A DNA stretch of 64,000 nt from Hymenobacter negativus (GCF_016056375.1 NZ_JAEDAE010000003.1:310001-374000); one strand, 5' to 3'. Positions 1 to 9,499 are shown, counted from the first letter of the stretch. A program made the numbers and translations. The notes: generated from the letters alone by a model not told the origin.

Positions 1-1632
1 ATCACCGACAACATTCGCACCCGCTCCGACATCGAATTTGTTGCCGTGCGGCACGAAGAGGGCGGGGCCTTTGCCGCTGGTGCCGAAGCCCACCTCACCG
101 GCGACCTGGCCGTGTGCGCCGGCTCGTGTGGGCCGGGTAATACCCACCTCATCAACGGCCTGTATGACTGCCACCGCAGCCGCGTACCGGTGCTGGCCCT
201 GGCCGCCCAGATTCCCAGCGTGGAAATCGGAACCGGCTACTTTCAGGAAACCCACCCTGAGCGCCTGTTCCGCGAATGCAGCCACTACTGCGAGCTGATT
301 TCGGTGCCCGAGCAGGCCGTGCGCACCATCGAGAGCGCCGTGGCCGCCGCCCTGGGCCAGCGCGGCGTGGCCGTGGTGGTGCTGCCCGGCGACGTGGCCT
401 ACCTCGAAACCGAAGCGCCCGGAACCCTGCTGCCCACCCACGGCCGCCGCAGCACGTTGCGCCCCTCGGAAGCTGATATTCAGCAAGCGGCTGAACTGTT
501 GAACGCAGGCGGGAAAGTCACTATTTTGGCCGGTATTGGCTGCGCTGGGGCGCTCGATGAGCTGGTGCATGCCGCCGCCGCGCTGCAAGCCCCCGTGGTG
601 CACGCCCTGCGTGGCAAGGAGCACGTGGAGCCCGGCAACCCCTACGACGTGGGCCTGACGGGCCTGCTGGGCATGCCCGCCGGCTACCACGCCCTCATGG
701 ACGCCGATACCATCCTGATGCTGGGCACCGACTTCCCCTACCGCCAGTTTTACCCCGAAAAGGCCCGCGTGGTGCAGGTCGATATTCGCCCCGAGAACAT
801 CGGGCGGCGTACCCGCGTCGAAATCGGCCTGGCCGGCGACGTGGCCGACACCCTGCGCCAGCTGCTGCCTCACCTCACGCCGCGCACCGACCGCGCCCAC
901 CTCGAAGCAGCCCAGCAGCGCCACCGCGACGACGATGCCCACCTCGCCGAGCTGGCCACCGGCGACGCCGGCGATACCAGCCTGCACCCCCAGCACGTAG
1001 CCCGTTTGCTGGACGAAATAGCCGCTGAAAATGCCATTTTTACCTGCGACGTGGGCACGCCCACCATCTGGGCCGCCCGCTACCTGCACATGAACGGGCA
1101 GCGCCGGCTCTTCGGCTCGTTCGTGCACGGCAGCATGGCCAATGCCGTGTCGCAAGCCTACGGCGCGGCGTTGGTAGAGCCCGGCCGGCAGGTCATTGCC
1201 ATGTGCGGCGACGGTGGCCTGGCCATGCTCCTGAGCGAGCTGCTGACCATCCGCCAGCACAAAATCCCGGTCAAAATAATTGTCTTTAACAACTCCGCCC
1301 TCAGCTTCGTGGAGCTGGAAATGAAGGCCGCCGGCATCATCGAATACGGCACCGAGTTGGACAACCCCGATTTTGGCGCGCTGGCCACTGCCGCTGGCCT
1401 GAAAGGCTTCCGCGTGAGCGACCCTGCCAACCTGGAAAGCGTGCTCCGCGAAGCCCTGGCCCACGACGGCCCCGCCCTGGTGGACGCCGTGGTGAAGCGC
1501 CAGGAGCTGAGCATGCCGCCCAGCATCGAGGCGAAGCAGGCGGCGGGTTTTGGCCTGTATGCGCTGAAAGCGCTGATGAACGGGCGCGGCAGCGAGCTGC
1601 TGGAAGTGGCGAAAACGAACCTATTCCGGTAG
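1..1632 (+). CDS. poxB: Thiamine-diphosphate enzyme, pyruvate dehydrogenase (quinone)/PoxB-like, 5'-truncated
   Basis: The reading frame is open from the first base, so the N terminus lies upstream of the window; 543 residues are visible, against roughly 570-600 in the family. The order is that of the PoxB/acetolactate synthase superfamily: N-terminal Pyr domain with the cofactor-activating glutamate in RHEEGGAF (about residue 19), a central domain, then a PP domain with the TPP/Mg motif GDGGLAML (about residue 403) ending at NN (about 430). PoxB-type enzymes decarboxylate pyruvate to acetate and CO2, passing electrons through FAD to membrane quinone. Similarity to PoxB is stronger than to acetolactate synthase by eye, but the precise substrate is inferred and a related oxidase or decarboxylase is possible. 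The stop is TAG at 1630-1632. Confidence 0.85.
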   Translation: MTDNIRTRSDIEFVAVRHEEGGAFAAGAEAHLTGDLAVCAGSCGPGNTHLINGLYDCHRSRVPVLALAAQIPSVEIGTGYFQETHPERLFRECSHYCELISVPEQAVRTIESAVAAALGQRGVAVVVLPGDVAYLETEAPGTLLPTHGRRSTLRPSEADIQQAAELLNAGGKVTILAGIGCAGALDELVHAAAALQAPVVHALRGKEHVEPGNPYDVGLTGLLGMPAGYHALMDADTILMLGTDFPYRQFYPEKARVVQVDIRPENIGRRTRVEIGLAGDVADTLRQLLPHLTPRTDRAHLEAAQQRHRDDDAHLAELATGDAGDTSLHPQHVARLLDEIAAENAIFTCDVGTPTIWAARYLHMNGQRRLFGSFVHGSMANAVSQAYGAALVEPGRQVIAMCGDGGLAMLLSELLTIRQHKIPVKIIVFNNSALSFVELEMKAAGIIEYGTELDNPDFGALATAAGLKGFRVSDPANLESVLREALAHDGPALVDAVVKRQELSMPPSIEAKQAAGFGLYALKALMNGRGSELLEVAKTNLFR

Positions 1633-1674
1633 AACTACCGCGTGGCATGAAACCCAAAAGGCCCTGCTGCGTGT

Positions 1675-1682
1675 TAAATTTG
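1675..1682 (+). promoter_or_regulatory. Possible Bacteroidota -7 box (TAAATTTG)
   Basis: The octamer matches the TAnnTTTG consensus of the Bacteroidota primary sigma factor and lies 34 bases before the ATG at 1717. No clear TTG at -33 is visible, so support is partial. Confidence 0.35.
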
Positions 1683-1716
1683 GCCCTGCAACCCTAGCGG
1701 CGGCCGTTTCGCATCC

Positions 1717-2550
1717 ATGACCAACAAAGAAATCAAAGCCCTAATCTCGCTGCTCGACGACCCGGAAATCGCGCCGCAAATCCAGGACAAAATTCAGAAC
1801 CTGGGCGAGAGCATCATTCCTTTTCTGGAGGAATCGTGGGAGGAAACGCTTGATAGCCAGCAGCAGCACCGGCTCGAGGATTTGATTCACCACCTGCAGT
1901 TTGAGGGCCTGCAGCAGCGCCTCAAAGTGTGGCGCGAAGCCGGGGCCACCGACCTGCTCGAAGGCATGTGGCTGCTGAATACCTACCAATACCCCGATGC
2001 CGACTACCAGGCCCTGAACCGCGCCATTGAGCAGCTCCGCTTTGAGGCCTGGACGGCCCTGCGCCCCGACATGCACCCCGCCGACCAGGTGCAAACCCTG
2101 AACTACGTCATCTTCCGGCAGCACAAGTTTGCGGCCAACACCCAGCATTTCCACTCGCCAGCTAATTCCATGCTGCAGCGCGTGATTGAAACCAAGCGAG
2201 GCAACCCGCTTACGCTGTGCGTGATTTACTTGCTGGTGGCCCAGCGGCTCAATTTGCCAGTGTTCGGAGTGAACCTGCCTAACCTGTTCGTGCTCACTTT
2301 CCGCCCCGAGCTGCCGGGGGCCGAGCCGTTCTACATCAACTGCTACAACCGCGGCCTGGTGCTATCGCGCACCGACATCGAGCACTACGTGTCGCAGCTC
2401 AACATTACGTCGAACCCCATTTTCTACGAGCCCTGCTCGCACCTCGACATCGTGCGTCGCGCCATGCGCAACCTGCAAATGAGTTTCGAGCGCCTGCAGG
2501 AACCGGTGAAAGCGGCCGAAGTGGCGGTGTTGCTGAGCATTCTGGAGTAA
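1717..2550 (+). CDS. SirB1-family transglutaminase-like protein
   Basis: This 277-residue protein has the layout of the SirB1/transglutaminase-like (Transglut_core2) family: a helical N-terminal half (residues 1-115) and a core around LNYVIFRQHKFAAN and TKRGNPLTLCVIYL (about residues 128-175), where the family has its Cys-containing motif. Family members are usually cytosolic with no proven enzymatic activity. The ATG at 1717 is the first in frame and is preceded by a possible TAnnTTTG box. The next gene on the strand is an unrelated aldo/keto reductase 136 bases downstream, so it is probably monocistronic. Family assignment is firm; cellular role is unknown. Confidence 0.8.
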   Translation: MTNKEIKALISLLDDPEIAPQIQDKIQNLGESIIPFLEESWEETLDSQQQHRLEDLIHHLQFEGLQQRLKVWREAGATDLLEGMWLLNTYQYPDADYQALNRAIEQLRFEAWTALRPDMHPADQVQTLNYVIFRQHKFAANTQHFHSPANSMLQRVIETKRGNPLTLCVIYLLVAQRLNLPVFGVNLPNLFVLTFRPELPGAEPFYINCYNRGLVLSRTDIEHYVSQLNITSNPIFYEPCSHLDIVRRAMRNLQMSFERLQEPVKAAEVAVLLSILE

Positions 2551-2623
2551 TAAAACAGTCGGGCGGGGGCACAAGCCCCGCACCCTACTGCGTTTTGTGT
2601 TGCAGAAGCGGCGTTTTGTATAG

Positions 2624-3684
<1,061 letters not shown>

Positions 3685-3685
<1 letters not shown>

Positions 3686-3728
3686 AAGCACGAGTGCCCC
3701 GAATGAAAGTTCGGGGTACTCGTGCTTT
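3685..3728 (+). terminator. Perfect 19-bp hairpin after aldo/keto reductase gene
   Basis: Arms 3685-3703 and 3710-3728 pair almost perfectly around a 6-base loop, with an A-run on the left and a T-run on the right, so it could terminate in both directions. It begins on the last base of the stop codon of the upstream gene. Confidence 0.75.
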
Positions 3729-3763
3729 CGGCAGTACTTGCGCCCGAATTAACCCCGTTTTTC

Positions 3764-4651
3764 ATGACCAACTTCGTAGGCTGCCGCACCCTGGGAATAG
3801 CTGATGCCAACCTGAACCTGACGTTTCCACTGCTTGTGCTGTACCCCAGCCGCACGCCTGGCCAGCCCGAAACCGTTGGTCCCTACACCCTCGACGTGGC
3901 GCTGGATGCGCCCATCGAACCCGGCCCGTTCCCGCTGGTGCTGATTTCGCACGGCACCGGTGGCACGCCGCTCACGCACCGCCTGCTGGCGCATTTTCTG
4001 GCCCGCCACGGCTTTGTGGTGGGCCTGGTCCGGCACCACGCCAACCACCGCGACGACAATTCCTGGCACAACACGCCCGACAACCTCGTGGCCCGGCCGC
4101 GCCACCTCAGCCTGGCCATTGATGGGCTGCTGGCTGAGTTCGGAGGGGCGCTACGGCCCAATTGGGTGGCCCTGATTGGGCACTCGCTGGGTGGCTACAC
4201 GGCGCTGGCGCTGGCCGGTGGGCAGCCCGGCACGCTCCCCCACGAGCACACGGACGGTACGCCGCAGCCCATCCCCGTGGTGGCCGATGCGCGGGTGCAG
4301 GCGTTGGTGCTGCTGGCCCCGGCCACCGTGTGGTACCGGGCGGCGAAGGCGCTGCGCAACGTGCGCGTACCCATTCTGCTCATGGTGGGCGAAAAAGACG
4401 AATGGACGCCCGATTTTCACGCCCAAATCGTGCTCAACGGCGTGGCCGACCGCCAGCAGGTGCAGCACCGCGTTGTTGCAAATGCCGGCCATTATTCTTT
4501 TTTCAGCCCGTTTCCGCCGGGGCGTACCGGCCCGGCCTTTCCGCCTTCGCAGGACCCGCCGGGGTTCGACCGGATGCAGTTTCAGGGTGAGATGCAAGCC
4601 GAAATCCTGCAGTTTTTGTTGGAGCAAATGGCCCTGCCCGCCACTGAGTGA
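3764..4651 (+). CDS. Alpha/beta hydrolase, dienelactone hydrolase/PAF-acetylhydrolase-like
   Basis: A 295-residue serine hydrolase. It shows the oxyanion segment LISHGTGGTP (about residues 73-82), the nucleophile elbow GHSLGGYTAL (about 145-154), a late acid region GEKDEWTP, and a histidine in NAGHYSFF (about 247), as expected of an alpha/beta-hydrolase fold. The overall form resembles predicted dienelactone hydrolases and platelet-activating-factor acetylhydrolase-like proteins. No clear signal peptide is seen. The ATG at 3764 was preferred to a GTG at 3722, which lies inside the upstream terminator arm. The AraC regulator starts 21 bases after the stop, suggesting co-transcription. The substrate is unknown. 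Confidence 0.8.
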   Translation: MTNFVGCRTLGIADANLNLTFPLLVLYPSRTPGQPETVGPYTLDVALDAPIEPGPFPLVLISHGTGGTPLTHRLLAHFLARHGFVVGLVRHHANHRDDNSWHNTPDNLVARPRHLSLAIDGLLAEFGGALRPNWVALIGHSLGGYTALALAGGQPGTLPHEHTDGTPQPIPVVADARVQALVLLAPATVWYRAAKALRNVRVPILLMVGEKDEWTPDFHAQIVLNGVADRQQVQHRVVANAGHYSFFSPFPPGRTGPAFPPSQDPPGFDRMQFQGEMQAEILQFLLEQMALPATE

Positions 4652-4672
4652 CCCTTAATTCAGCCATTCTCC

Positions 4673-5593
4673 ATGAAACAGCCGTCCGCCGAAATCCGCG
4701 TGCTGGAGACCGTCACGGACTACACCCGCCTGTGCGGGCTGCCCGCGCCGGCTCATCCGCTGCTCACCGTCATCAACCTGGAGCAGACCCGGGGCAACGT
4801 GCTGCCCGAAAAGCTGACGCCGGTGCTTCAGCAGTTCTATACCGTCTGGGTCAAGAAAAACCTCAGGGGCAAGGTGCATTACGGCCATCAGTCCTACGAT
4901 TTTGGCGAGGGCGTGATGGGCTTCCAGGCGCCCGGGCAGGTGTTTGCCATCGATGCCACGCTAGATATCTCCCAAATCAGTGGCTGGATGGTGGTGTTTC
5001 ACCCCGACCTACTGCGCAAATACCCACTGGGCCAGAAAATCACCGGCTACGGCTTCTTTTCCTACGCCGTGCACGAAGCTCTGCATCTCTCGGCGCAGGA
5101 AGAAATGGCTCTAGATGCGCTGCTGGATAACATTCGGGCCGAGTACAGCCGGCCCATCGATGCCTTCAGCCAGGACGTGCTGGTATCGCAGCTCGACGTG
5201 CTGCTTAACTACGCCAACCGCTTCTACCACCGGCAGTTTCTCACCCGCCGCACGGTCGAGCACGACCTGCTGAGCCGCTTCGAAGCCCAGCTAACCAGTT
5301 ATTTCACCGCCGATACCGAGCAGCCCCTGCCCACCGTGCAGCACTTCGCCGATGCCCTGCACGTGTCGCCCGCCTATCTCAGCGACATGCTGCGCACCCT
5401 CACCGGCCTCACCACGCAGCAGCACCTGCATCAGGCTCTTATCGAGAAAGCCAAACGCCTGCTGCTCACCACCTCGCTCACTATCAACGAAACCGCGTTT
5501 CAACTTGGCTTCGAGTACCCGCAGTATTTCACGCGCCTGTTCAAAAGCAAAACCGGGCTCACACCGGCGGCGTTTCGATTCTCTGCGCAATAA
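4673..5593 (+). CDS. AraC-family transcriptional regulator
   Basis: A 306-residue regulator with an N-terminal cupin-like sensor region (about 1-180) and a C-terminal AraC/XylS double helix-turn-helix (about 205-305). The second helix-turn-helix carries the family signature, seen as INETAFQLGFEYPQYFTRLF followed by the KSKTGLTPAAFR end. It follows the alpha/beta hydrolase by 21 bases on the same strand, so the two probably share a transcript and the regulator may control the hydrolase. This is inferred from position only. A large palindrome follows and separates it from the convergent redoxin gene. Confidence 0.88.
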   Translation: MKQPSAEIRVLETVTDYTRLCGLPAPAHPLLTVINLEQTRGNVLPEKLTPVLQQFYTVWVKKNLRGKVHYGHQSYDFGEGVMGFQAPGQVFAIDATLDISQISGWMVVFHPDLLRKYPLGQKITGYGFFSYAVHEALHLSAQEEMALDALLDNIRAEYSRPIDAFSQDVLVSQLDVLLNYANRFYHRQFLTRRTVEHDLLSRFEAQLTSYFTADTEQPLPTVQHFADALHVSPAYLSDMLRTLTGLTTQQHLHQALIEKAKRLLLTTSLTINETAFQLGFEYPQYFTRLFKSKTGLTPAAFRFSAQ

Positions 5594-5602
5594 GTAGTCG
5601 CC

Positions 5603-5786
5603 TGTCATTGCGAGTGAAGCGCAGCGGAACGCGGCAATCCGTCCTGTCAACACCACACACTTTCTTCTACCAGAAAGCCCCGATACTTCGCAGTACTGGG
5701 GCTTTCTATCGTAGAAATAGCTTTGTCATAGCTCGGGGCTGGTCGCATTTGACATGACGGATTGCCGCGTTGCGCTCGCAATGACA
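5603..5786. repeat. Dispersed palindrome, family A, copy 1
   Basis: The outer arms begin TGTCATTGCGAG (5603) and end CTCGCAATGACA (5786); inside them GCGGCAATCCGTC pairs with GACGGATTGCCGCG. A separate inner hairpin, AGAAAGCCCC (5672-5681) with GGGGCTTTCT (5698-5707), has the form of a bidirectional terminator. It sits between the convergent genes ending at 5593 and 5816. Related copies lie at 22384-22539 and 59245-59430. Confidence 0.85.
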
Positions 5787-5815
5787 GCCGATTACCAGCA
5801 ATAGCAGGCGACAAC

Positions 5816-6397
5816 TTACCGCTTAATCAAACACCCGGCGGCGCGCTTGTCGGCCACGCCGGCGGGACGGCCGGCCAGCACGTTTTCGAGTACCTGTTTC
5901 AAATAAGACTGCTGCACGCTGCTGGCTACCTGCGGGTTATCATCAATCGCGCCGCGGTAGCGGATGGCAAAACCACCAGCGGCGGGCTCCAGCACCACGG
6001 CCTCGGCGGTTTTGGTTACGCCGAGCAGGCCGGCCACCTGCTGGCTGGCATCGGTGAGGGTGGGCAGCTCGACTTCGCCGGGAGCGGCGGTGCCGGGCGC
6101 ATCGAGGTTGATGGGCACGTTGATGAACAGAAACTGCACGCCCCGGCCGCGGTAAGTGCTGCTGAGCGAAGCCAGCCGCTCCTGGTAGAGGCGCGAAAAG
6201 GCACAGGCTGGGTTCAGAAACACCACCACCACGGCCTTGTTCTGGGCGTAGCTTTTCAGGGCTACGTCGGCGTTGGCGGCGGTTTTCAGGGTGAAATCGG
6301 TGACGGTGCCGCCGCCTTGGGCGCGGGCCACGCCCACGGCGAGCGTGACGGCCAGCAGGGCCACGGCGGTCAGAATAGAAATGCGACGGAAAGACAT
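5816..6397 (-). CDS. Redoxin/thioredoxin-fold exported protein
   Basis: A 193-residue protein with an N-terminal hydrophobic signal segment (about residues 1-26, ending near VARAQG), then a thioredoxin/AhpC-TSA-like fold. The active-site region reads FLNPACAFSR, so a single cysteine replaces the usual CxxC; the first strand, KAVVVVFLNP, and the later FLFINVPINLD match the redoxin family with the 'thioredoxin-like, peroxiredoxin-related' form. It is probably periplasmic. The start ATG at 6397 was chosen because the signal peptide follows directly; longer in-frame ORFs run into the neighbouring gene. Without a resolving cysteine its redox activity is uncertain. Confidence 0.75.
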   Translation of the reverse strand: MSFRRISILTAVALLAVTLAVGVARAQGGGTVTDFTLKTAANADVALKSYAQNKAVVVVFLNPACAFSRLYQERLASLSSTYRGRGVQFLFINVPINLDAPGTAAPGEVELPTLTDASQQVAGLLGVTKTAEAVVLEPAAGGFAIRYRGAIDDNPQVASSVQQSYLKQVLENVLAGRPAGVADKRAAGCLIKR

Positions 6398-6441
6398 GGC
6401 GGTAAGGTAAGACAAAACGGCACGGCGCAACATACGCGCGG

Positions 6442-7125
6442 CTACCCGGCGGGTTCGTGGCAATACGTGAGCACGTAACCGGGTGCGGGTTGGGTATAGC
6501 AAATGCGGTGCCGCGTCTCGGCCCCGCCCAGCACTAACGTAGCCGGGATTTCGCCGGATGTTTGCGGATTAAATTCCTGAAGCAGCAGCTGTTGGCGAAA
6601 GATAATGCCGCGATGGGCCGCCAGCTTATACAAAGATTCTTTGGCGCTCCAGAGCAAGGTATAATGCGTGTCGGCGACGCCATCGGCGGTGGCGGCGCGG
6701 GCGTGCGCCCACTCGTTTTCGGCCAGAAATTTTCCGGCCAGCCGCTGGGCCTTGTCGCGAATAAGCTCAATATCGACCCCGGCGCGGCCACCCTGGGCCA
6801 GCACGGCCGCCGCCCATTCGCCGGAGTGCGACAGCGAGACCACCGCATCGGCGGGCGCGCCGGCCAGCCAGGGACGGCCGGTGGCGTCGTTCTGCACCAG
6901 GGTTTCTGGCGGCAGGGGCGTGGGCAATTCCCCGAACAGCGCGTGGACCAGTCGGCGGCCGGCCAGCCATTGGGCCTGCCGCCTAGCATCGGCTGTGGCG
7001 GGGAGCAGCGGCTGGTACGCCGCCGCATTGGGCAGGGCCGCCCACAGGTCCTCAGGCGTTTCGGTGAGGTGCCAGAGGCCCAGCACGGCGGTAGGGGAGA
7101 GGCGCTGGATGGAGTGCAGGGGCAT
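6442..7125 (-). CDS. 4'-phosphopantetheinyl transferase superfamily protein
   Basis: A 227-residue Sfp/AcpT-like enzyme that moves 4'-phosphopantetheine from CoA to the serine of carrier proteins. The two signature motifs are present: AGVDIELIRD (about residues 113-122) and WSAKESLYKLAAHRG (about 162-176), which supply the Mg- and CoA-binding acidic residues and the lysine. Length fits the Sfp type rather than the short AcpS type. The start at 7125 excludes an extension that translates the family B palindrome. It lies 44 bases upstream of the redoxin on the same strand, and divergent from the WD40 gene. Carrier partners are not visible here. Confidence 0.88.
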   Translation of the reverse strand: MPLHSIQRLSPTAVLGLWHLTETPEDLWAALPNAAAYQPLLPATADARRQAQWLAGRRLVHALFGELPTPLPPETLVQNDATGRPWLAGAPADAVVSLSHSGEWAAAVLAQGGRAGVDIELIRDKAQRLAGKFLAENEWAHARAATADGVADTHYTLLWSAKESLYKLAAHRGIIFRQQLLLQEFNPQTSGEIPATLVLGGAETRHRICYTQPAPGYVLTYCHEPAG

Positions 7126-7164
7126 GGTTGGCGAATGGGGAGCAGGAATCAGAGGGCGGAAGGC

Positions 7165-7257
7165 GTTTGTCATCCTGAGCGCAGCGAAGGACCTTTTCAC
7201 GCAGGAATAAGTCGTTTCAACGTGTGAAGGTCCTTCGCTGCGCTCAGGATGACAAAC
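7165..7257. repeat. Dispersed palindrome, family B, copy 1
   Basis: A 31-base perfect inverted repeat, with left arm beginning GTTTGTCATCCTGAGC at 7165 and right arm ending GCTCAGGATGACAAAC at 7257. It lies between divergently transcribed genes starting at 7125 and 7311. When translated it gives the well-known false peptide CHPERSEGP, so ORFs crossing it should be shortened. Confidence 0.9.
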
Positions 7258-7292
7258 GCTATTCAAGTACGACAATCGACTCCAAGCAAAGC

Positions 7293-7300
7293 TACCTTTG
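7293..7300 (+). promoter_or_regulatory. Bacteroidota -7 box (TACCTTTG) before WD40 gene
   Basis: An exact match to TAnnTTTG ending 10 bases before the ATG at 7311, which would give a very short leader. No TTG at the right distance upstream is obvious. Confidence 0.45.
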
Positions 7301-7310
7301 CGGCCCCGTT

Positions 7311-8249
7311 ATGCCCGAAATATTCCGCCCGCCCGTTACCCGAATTGCCACTCTCGCTGGCCACCGCGATGCCGTATATGCCCTCACGGGCGGCCCCGCC
7401 AGCCGCGTTTTTTCCGGCAGCGCCGATGGCATGGTGGTGGGCTGGGATGCCGCTGAGCCTGAGCGCGACGGCGAGCTGCTGGCCCGCGTCGAGAATTCGG
7501 TGTATGCCCTGCGCCACCTGCCAGAGCTCGGTTTACTGGTGCTGGGGCACAACTTCCAGGGCATTCAGGCCATTGATTTAGGCCAAAAGCAGCTGGCCCA
7601 CGCCACGGCGCTGCCGCCGGTGGCCATCTTCGAAATCGTGGTTTCGGGCAGCCGGCAGCGGGTTTATGCCGGCCTGGCCGATGGCACGCTGGCCGTGTTG
7701 CGTCTGCCCGATTTTCGACTTGAGAAGCTGTTGCGCATCACCGACAAAAGCCTGCGCACGCTGGCCCTGCACGAAGCGCGCGGCGAACTGGTCATTGGCA
7801 GTTCCGACCACCTCACCCGCGTGCTCGACCTGGATTCGCTGGAAACCAAATTCACGCTGGGCGAAAGCACCAATTCGGTGTTTTCGGTGGCCTTTTCGTC
7901 CGATGGTGCGCACCTGCTCACGGCTGGCCGCGATGCTCAGATTCGGCGCTGGAACGTGGCTGCCGATTACGCCCTGGCCGATACCGTGCCCGCCCATATG
8001 TACACCATCAACCACCTGGCATTTAGCCCCGATGGCCGCTACCTGGCCTCGTGCAGCCTCGACAAAAGCATCAAAATCTGGGACGCGGCCACGCTCACGC
8101 TGCTGCGCGTGCTCGACCGCGCCCGCTCGGCCGGGCACGGCACCTCGGTGAACCGGCTGGTTTGGCCGGGCAACCAAAACCGGCTAGTTTCGTGTAGCGA
8201 CGACCGCAGCCTTGCCGTCTGGCAATTGGTAATGAAGAATGAGGAATGA
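7311..8249 (+). CDS. WD40-repeat protein
   Basis: A 312-residue beta-propeller made of about six to seven WD40 repeats. Recognisable blades end in GWD, RRWN, IKIW and AVWQ, with GH and SPDG turns (for example LAGHRDAVYAL near residue 13 and LAFSPDGRYLASCSLDKSIK near 232). No signal peptide or membrane segment is seen, so it is likely cytosolic and acts as a protein-interaction platform; the partner is unknown. The ATG at 7311 follows a TACCTTTG box and the first propeller strand begins soon after, which supports this start over an upstream frame running through the palindrome. Confidence 0.85.
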   Translation: MPEIFRPPVTRIATLAGHRDAVYALTGGPASRVFSGSADGMVVGWDAAEPERDGELLARVENSVYALRHLPELGLLVLGHNFQGIQAIDLGQKQLAHATALPPVAIFEIVVSGSRQRVYAGLADGTLAVLRLPDFRLEKLLRITDKSLRTLALHEARGELVIGSSDHLTRVLDLDSLETKFTLGESTNSVFSVAFSSDGAHLLTAGRDAQIRRWNVAADYALADTVPAHMYTINHLAFSPDGRYLASCSLDKSIKIWDAATLTLLRVLDRARSAGHGTSVNRLVWPGNQNRLVSCSDDRSLAVWQLVMKNEE

Positions 8250-8332
8250 AAAATGAGGAATTAAGCCAATTTAGGCTGTTTCCTACTGTTTTCCCCTCGC
8301 GTTAATTCTTCATTCCTCATTCTTCATTCCTC
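8231..8332. repeat. Inverted repeat of AATGAAGAATGAGG type
   Basis: The left arm (from 8231, overlapping the 3' end of the WD40 gene) contains AATGAAGAATGAGGAATGAA; the right arm (8304-8328 region) carries its exact reverse complement. Each arm is itself a short tandem of GAATGA units. It fills the gap between the WD40 and DivIVA-like genes and supplies the last codons of the first. Confidence 0.8.
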
Positions 8333-8341
8333 CTTGCAACA

Positions 8342-9406
8342 ATGAAACTTACCGCCCTCGATATCCGCCAGAAAACGTTTGAAAAATCCTTTCGCGGGAT
8401 TGATAAGGACGAGGTGCAGGCCTTCCTGACCACTATTTCGCAGCAGTGGGAGCGCATGGGCGACGAAAACCGTGAGCTGCGCCTCAAGCTCGAGCACGCC
8501 CAGCAGGACGTGCAGAAGATGCGCGAAGTGGAAAGCAGCCTCTATCGCACCTTGAAAACCGCCGAAGACACCGGCAACAACATCACTGAGCAAGCCCAGC
8601 GCGATGCCGACCTGCGCATCCGCGAAGCCCAGTTTCAGGCCGAAAGCATTATCAGCGAAGCCCGCCAGCGCGCCCGCGAAGTGGTGGACGGCGCTTATCA
8701 GCAGGCCGAAAAAACGGTATCCGACATGCAACGCGAAGTGGGCGGTCTGGGCCAGGAGTGCCAGCGCCTTGAGCAGCAGCTCGACGGACTCGTGCGCGAC
8801 CTGCACCACCTGGCGTCCGATGCGCTGGAAAAAGTGGAAAAAGCCCGCAACCGGCCCAAAGGCGGCACGGCGGCCATCCTTTCGCGTGCGGCCCGCGTAC
8901 AGGTAGAGCGGCCCAAGGAAGCCGCCGCCGAACCCACGCCCGAAACCCCTTCCGCCATGCAAGTCACTTCCACTGCCGCCGTTTCATCGGCCTCGGCTGT
9001 TGCTGCCGCCACGCCGGCTTCTTTCGCGCCCACGTCGTTGGGCCGGGCCGAAGAAGCGCTGGAGCGCGCCGCCCAAACCACCGGCTACAACCCCAAGCCC
9101 GGCCAGCAGCCCGACCCCGGCGCGCCCGCCCAAAACCCGCACCCCGAAATTGAGCGGCCCGGCGCCCCGGCCGAAAACCCCGGCATCTCGCCCGCCCCGC
9201 ACATCGACCCGCCTGCGCCTTCGCAAGTGCCCGAGCCCAACCCGCCCTACGTGCAGCCGCCCTCGCCCGATATCCAGCCGGTGGCGCCCAACCATCCCGA
9301 AATCAACCAGCCCTCGCCCGTGACGCACCCCGGCCAGCCCGGCATGGCGTCCGCCACTCCGGCCGAAGCAGCGGTAGGGGAGAAGTCGTTTTTTGATGAA
9401 ATCTAG
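8342..9406 (+). CDS. DivIVA-domain coiled-coil protein with proline-rich tail
   Basis: A 354-residue protein. Residues 1-35 (MKLTALDIRQKTFEKSFRGI onward) match the membrane-curvature-binding N-terminal domain of DivIVA/GpsB/Wag31; residues about 40-165 form a long charged coiled coil. Residues about 175-225 are Ala/Ser/Thr-rich and about 225-345 are strongly proline-rich with repeated NP, AP and PxP steps, a tail absent in classical DivIVA. DivIVA proteins mark poles or septa and recruit partners; in Bacteroidota their role is poorly known. It is followed by a strong terminator, so it is probably the last gene of its unit. Confidence 0.85.
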   Translation: MKLTALDIRQKTFEKSFRGIDKDEVQAFLTTISQQWERMGDENRELRLKLEHAQQDVQKMREVESSLYRTLKTAEDTGNNITEQAQRDADLRIREAQFQAESIISEARQRAREVVDGAYQQAEKTVSDMQREVGGLGQECQRLEQQLDGLVRDLHHLASDALEKVEKARNRPKGGTAAILSRAARVQVERPKEAAAEPTPETPSAMQVTSTAAVSSASAVAAATPASFAPTSLGRAEEALERAAQTTGYNPKPGQQPDPGAPAQNPHPEIERPGAPAENPGISPAPHIDPPAPSQVPEPNPPYVQPPSPDIQPVAPNHPEINQPSPVTHPGQPGMASATPAEAAVGEKSFFDEI

Positions 9407-9460
9407 ACCGCTGATTTAACGGATTTGACGGATTGCGCAGATTCGGTCACCGGTAAAAGA

Positions 9461-9499
9461 AACAGGAAAGCCTACCCCTTGGGGTGGGCTTTCCTGTTT
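9461..9499 (+). terminator. Rho-independent terminator after DivIVA-like gene
   Basis: Arms 9461-9478 and 9481-9498 pair over 18 bases with one G-T pair and a minimal 2-base turn, followed by T residues. It lies about 55 bases after the DivIVA-like stop. Confidence 0.8.

Noticed and set aside
7126..7275. N-terminal extension of the phosphopantetheinyl transferase (CHPERSEGP peptide)
   Set aside because: This is the translation of the family B palindrome, a common false annotation; the family start fits 7125.
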